Below, one piece after another: positions 4,956-7,603 of a stretch of DNA of 7,603 nt. This DNA is from an uncultured Clostridia bacterium. Lineage in GTDB: Bacteria; Bacillota; Clostridia; Christensenellales; DUVY01. How positions within the stretch are numbered: the stretch's first letter is position 1; each line of letters begins with the position of its first letter. The notes beneath the pieces were generated by a model. That model had not been told where the DNA came from and searched no databases. It saw nothing but the letters and a program-made list of their open reading frames with translations. The stretch is taken from assembly GCA_937895465.1 (NCBI GenBank), contig CALAYY010000027.1:1-7603 (forward strand), given 5' to 3'. A program made the translations under genes and the position numbers.

Positions 4956-6269
4956 TCATTTGCCCAAACAAAACTTCTCAAAAATACGGTCAATTATAGT
5001 TTCGCTTACCGTAGTGCCTGTAATCTCGCCAAGTGCGTCCCATGTCTCTTTTAGGTCCATTGCCATTAGGTCAGGCTGGTCGGCTGTCAGGGCTTGCTGC
5101 AGGCTGTTAAATGCTCGGTTAATTGCGGCAAGGTGGCGGGCATTGGTAAGCATAAGTCCTCCGCTTATAATCTTGCGGTCAATAAACATATTATAAATGC
5201 GTTCTTTGAGTTCTGATATACCTTTTCCCTCTTTGGCACTTATAAGCATATCGGCATTATCTAATCTATCCGAAATGTCTGATTTGTTTTTTATGATTAT
5301 TATATTTTTTTTATTGATATCTTTTAACAGCTTTTTATCAATCTCGTCATAAGTGTTATCAATCAAAAACAGCACTACATCACAGTTTTTTATACTCTTG
5401 TATGACCTTTCTATGCCAAGCTGTTCTATACGGTCATCTGCATTACGTAAGCCTGCCGTATCAGTAATAATAAAATTAATGCCTTTATAAGAAAAAATCT
5501 CGTCTATGGTGTCCCGTGTAGTGCCTGGTATTTCGGTAACTATCGCACGGTCATACTCTATCAAAGCATTAAGCAGGCTGGATTTTCCCACATTGGGCTT
5601 GCCTGCTATGGCTATTCTTATACCGTCTTTGACAAACCTTGCGGTGTTTTGAGTGTCCTTGAGCTTTTTCAAAGTTTTTAGAAATTGCTCTATTTGCTTT
5701 TTTGCTTCAGCTAATGCCAAAATCTCCAAGTCTTCTTCGGGATAATCAAGTGCCGCTTCTATTTGCGCCAAGACATCCGTTATTTCGTCCTGAATCTGTT
5801 TACACTGCTTATTAAGCGTACCATCCAAAAGATTGTAGCCTGCATTGACTTCTGCTTCACTTTGGGCATTAATCATCTCTATTACACCTTCTGCAGAGCT
5901 AAGACTCAGCTTGCCGTTAAGAAATCCCCTTTTGGTAAACTCACCCGGCTCAGCTAGACCAGCCCCTAATTCAAGGCATTGACTGAGCACACCTTGAGTC
6001 AATGCATTGCCCCCATGCAGATGAAATTCTACTATATCTTCTCCTGTGTAGGAATTGGGCGCTTGAAAATAAACACATAAGCCCTTATCTGTGAAGTTAG
6101 GCGTTTTTATTTTGCCCAAATACATTTTTCTAGGCTCTACCTTGTCCCATTTTGACTTATACGGTGAAAAAATCTTTTTTGCTATTTCTAAAGATTGATA
6201 TCCGCTCAAGCGTATTATAGATATTCCGCCTGTACCTATGGGTGTTGAAATTGCGCAAATAGTTCTCAT
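4956..6269 (-). CDS. mnmE: tRNA modification GTPase MnmE (TrmE)
   Basis: MnmE works with MnmG (GidA) to place the carboxymethylaminomethyl group on wobble uridine U34 of certain tRNAs, using GTP, a methylene-tetrahydrofolate-derived carbon and glycine. The 437 aa are close to the usual 450-460. The N-terminal folate-binding and dimer domain (1-118) shows ISTPIGTGGISIIRLSG, GEDIVEFHLHGG and LAEPGEFTKRGFLNGKL. A helical region surrounds the G domain: G1 GKPNVGKS (223-230), G2 PGTTRDT (248-254), G3 DTAG (270-273), G4 NKSD (328-331), G5 SAK (344-346). The protein ends FCLGK with the conserved Cys434. The ATG at 6269 gives the standard family start. It follows jag as in other Firmicutes, but a terminator lies between them and mnmG is not next downstream. 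No key residue is missing. Confidence 0.98.
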   Translation of the reverse strand: MRTICAISTPIGTGGISIIRLSGYQSLEIAKKIFSPYKSKWDKVEPRKMYLGKIKTPNFTDKGLCVYFQAPNSYTGEDIVEFHLHGGNALTQGVLSQCLELGAGLAEPGEFTKRGFLNGKLSLSSAEGVIEMINAQSEAEVNAGYNLLDGTLNKQCKQIQDEITDVLAQIEAALDYPEEDLEILALAEAKKQIEQFLKTLKKLKDTQNTARFVKDGIRIAIAGKPNVGKSSLLNALIEYDRAIVTEIPGTTRDTIDEIFSYKGINFIITDTAGLRNADDRIEQLGIERSYKSIKNCDVVLFLIDNTYDEIDKKLLKDINKKNIIIIKNKSDISDRLDNADMLISAKEGKGISELKERIYNMFIDRKIISGGLMLTNARHLAAINRAFNSLQQALTADQPDLMAMDLKETWDALGEITGTTVSETIIDRIFEKFCLGK

Positions 6270-6275
6270 AATAAA

Positions 6276-6305
6276 ATTATACCCCTAATATATAAAAAAC
6301 AACAA
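6276..6305 (-). promoter_or_regulatory. mnmE promoter, apparently giving a leaderless message
   Basis: The minus strand shows TTGTTG (6300-6305), 18 bases, then TATAAT (6276-6281). Only six bases (TTTATT) separate the -10 from the ATG at 6269, so initiation at the usual distance falls on or next to the A of the start codon. AGGGG lies about 12 bases before the ATG, overlapping the spacer, and could serve as ribosome site only on read-through RNA from jag. Confidence 0.62.
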
Positions 6306-6308
6306 TAT

Positions 6309-6333
6309 AAAAAGGACTTCTATTAAGAAGCCC
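6309..6333 (-). terminator. Intrinsic terminator after jag
   Basis: On the minus strand GGGCTTCT and AGAAGTCC (6333-6326 and 6321-6314) form an 8-bp stem with one G-U pair and loop TAAT, followed directly by TTTTT (6313-6309). It begins 15 bases past the jag stop codon and separates the yidC-jag transcript from mnmE. Confidence 0.82.
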
Positions 6334-6348
6334 CTTGTCTTGTCTTTT

Positions 6349-7221
6349 TTATTCGTTTTCAAATGGATTTCGCTTAATAAGCGTGCCTGTTGAAAAACCG
6401 CTTACTTTCTGGGGCTTAGCTCCATAACCGCCGCCGCTAGAACGGCTTTGATTAGGTCTTTGATTGCCGTAATTTTTGCCGCCCCTATTTCTATTGTTGT
6501 TATTGCTGTCCGAATATGGTCTTCTGTCGTTACGGTCGTTACGGTCAGTATTGCCGCTTCTGCCGTTTCTTCCCTGTGCGTTATAGTTGTTGTTTCTAGG
6601 TCTTCTGTCAAAAGACTGTTTCATGTTCTTGGGAACAATAACTATAGAACGGTAAGGATCAACACCTTCGCTGTGAGTATCTACATCAGGATTTTCCTGT
6701 AGCTTGGTATGGATAATGCGTCTCTTATAAGGATTCATGGGATCAAGCTTTACTTTTCTGCCAGTCTTTACGGCTTTTTGCGCCATCTCTAATGCAAAAT
6801 CCTGCAGCTGCTGTTCTCGCTGGTTTCTAAAGTCCTCGCTTTCTAATACCACTCTCTTGTACTCGTCATTGCCTTTATTGGCTGATAACGCCGTCAGGTA
6901 TTGCAATGCGTCAAAAACTTCTCCATTATTATCATACAAAATTGACAAATCTGTACCGACAATATTTAAAACTGCTTCATTATCATTTTCTGTCGTATCT
7001 ACAAGCGCCCCAATTTTCATAATCTTAAAAAGCTCTTCTACATAGTTTTGAGCCTTTTCGCCTATTGTATCCTTTACTGTAAGCCTTACCTTAGCTTTAG
7101 AAAATAACCCCCCTGCTGAAAGAACTTCCGTCTCTACCTTATCCAAAGTACAGCCTAATTGCTGCAAACCTTTTTCAATGGCAAGCTCTACGGTTTTTTC
7201 CTGCACTTCTACACATTTCAT
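6349..7221 (-). CDS. jag: Jag/KhpB (SpoIIIJ-associated) RNA-binding protein with altered KH loop and Arg/Asn/Gly tail
   Basis: Cytoplasmic RNA-binding protein encoded beside yidC; in Gram-positive bacteria it is linked to control of cell elongation. The Jag-N domain is about 1-50 (short GGLFSKAKVRL in the middle). The KH domain is about 53-128; its end FDALQYLTALSAN is typical, but the nucleic-acid GxxG loop, usually GKRG or GRRG, reads DNNG (97-100), so its first glycine and both basic residues are lost. The R3H domain is about 130-198: GRKVKLDPMNPYKRRIIH carries Arg167-x3-His171, followed by SEGVDPYRSIVIVP. Residues 200-290 are a disordered tail rich in Asn, Arg, Gly and Ser, longer than usual, ending KRNPFENE. 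At 290 aa it exceeds the common 200-260. The ATG at 7221 has GAGGT upstream; the gap from yidC is 37 bases, so they are co-transcribed. The domain call is certain; the effect of the loop change is inference. Confidence 0.96.
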   Translation of the reverse strand: MKCVEVQEKTVELAIEKGLQQLGCTLDKVETEVLSAGGLFSKAKVRLTVKDTIGEKAQNYVEELFKIMKIGALVDTTENDNEAVLNIVGTDLSILYDNNGEVFDALQYLTALSANKGNDEYKRVVLESEDFRNQREQQLQDFALEMAQKAVKTGRKVKLDPMNPYKRRIIHTKLQENPDVDTHSEGVDPYRSIVIVPKNMKQSFDRRPRNNNYNAQGRNGRSGNTDRNDRNDRRPYSDSNNNNRNRGGKNYGNQRPNQSRSSGGGYGAKPQKVSGFSTGTLIKRNPFENE

Positions 7222-7258
7222 ATATTCTTACCTCTATCCTTAATTGATTTGTATTTCG

Positions 7259-7603
7259 TTATTTTATAATTCTGCGGGCATAAGGAGATTCTTCATCCTG
7301 CTTGTTTCTGTCAATAAGCTTTAAAATCGCTGACGAAATAAGAGTGATTATAAGAGTCATTAACGAGTTGACCGCCATATAAAGCGTAAATGCCGATGTC
7401 TGAGTCAAAGCAAAAAATCCAATCATGATAGGCATTATAAACATCATAATCTTCATTGTACCCATTGCGCTTTGTTGAGTAGGGTCTGCATTTTGCTTTT
7501 GCTGCCGCATGCTTATCCATGTGTTAAGGGCATTAAGTCCAACGGACAGAATAACCAAAATAAGCAGTCCGTTCCACTGTCCTCTGTAATTATATTGTAT
7601 TAT
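7259..7603 (-). CDS. yidC: YidC/SpoIIIJ membrane protein insertase, C-terminal part (cut by window edge)
   Basis: Oxa1/YidC/Alb3-family insertase that helps membrane proteins fold and enter the lipid bilayer, alone or with SecYEG. Only the last 114 residues are present; the frame is open to the right edge. Visible family marks are GQWNGLLILVILSVGLNALNTW, the linker MRQQKQNADPTQQSAMGTMK, the hydrophobic segment IMMFIMPIMIGFFALTQTSA and the final helix from LYMAVNSLMTLIITL to LKLID, followed by a short charged tail ending RRIIK. The proline-containing MPIMIGFFAL segment is diagnostic. Jag follows 37 bases downstream, the usual rpmH-rnpA-yidC-jag order, so this region would lie near the replication origin in most Firmicutes. 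The true start is outside the window. Confidence 0.95.
   Translation of the reverse strand: MIQYNYRGQWNGLLILVILSVGLNALNTWISMRQQKQNADPTQQSAMGTMKIMMFIMPIMIGFFALTQTSAFTLYMAVNSLMTLIITLISSAILKLIDRNKQDEESPYARRIIK

Noticed and set aside
6402..6702. Frames in both directions over the jag tail
   Set aside because: They arise from the repetitive Asn/Arg/Gly codons of the low-complexity tail; Thr- and Val-rich products are typical frame-shift shadows.
6737..7045. Plus-strand 102-codon frame opposite jag
   Set aside because: Antisense shadow rich in Ser and Leu, inside a gene with clear KH and R3H domains.

Overview
The window looks like chromosome of a low-GC, Gram-positive, probably spore-forming bacterium (Firmicutes, most likely Clostridia-like). 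The grounds are the strong AT richness, Shine-Dalgarno sites such as AAAGGAGG, sigma-A style promoters, a yidC-jag-mnmE run of the kind found next to the replication origin in Firmicutes, and a small SpoIIID-like gene directly upstream of an mreB/mbl gene. Species cannot be named from the sequence alone.

Right part (about 4733-7603, all minus strand): the C-terminal end of yidC/spoIIIJ, then jag (khpB/eloR), an intrinsic terminator, mnmE with its own promoter that seems to give a leaderless message, and a tRNA-Ser(UGA) gene with a consensus TTGACA-17-TATAAT promoter. The tRNA is followed by a perfect 17-bp hairpin that starts at the base after the encoded CCA. The usual partner mnmG does not follow mnmE, so the conserved cluster is broken here.

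Middle part (about 1050-4730): accessory-looking DNA. It holds a minus-strand membrane protein, two plus-strand genes (a single-pass membrane protein and a zinc-ribbon plus DUF2007-like protein), and a 384-residue minus-strand protein of unknown function with an R-x5-H motif that could be a HEPN-type active site. Upstream of that gene lie two 143-bp copies of a structured repeat, 237 bp apart. Each packs five short hairpins separated by AATGATATT or AATATCATT. The copies differ at 9 positions, and some differences preserve pairing (one compensatory G-C to A-T change and one G-U to G-C change).

Left part (1-1050): the N-terminal part of an MreB/Mbl protein and, upstream, a 93-residue divergent SpoIIID-like regulator, both on the minus strand. 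The spoIIID-mbl order is classical in endospore formers. An AT-rich stretch (699-1113) without a convincing gene separates these from the accessory block.

Functionally, the recognised core genes cover membrane protein insertion (YidC), RNA binding tied to cell elongation (Jag), tRNA wobble-uridine modification (MnmE), decoding (tRNA-Ser) and cell shape (MreB/Mbl). The most unusual content is the twin structured repeat, the possible HEPN protein next to it, the altered KH loop and Arg/Asn/Gly-rich tail of Jag, and the divergent SpoIIID-like gene.
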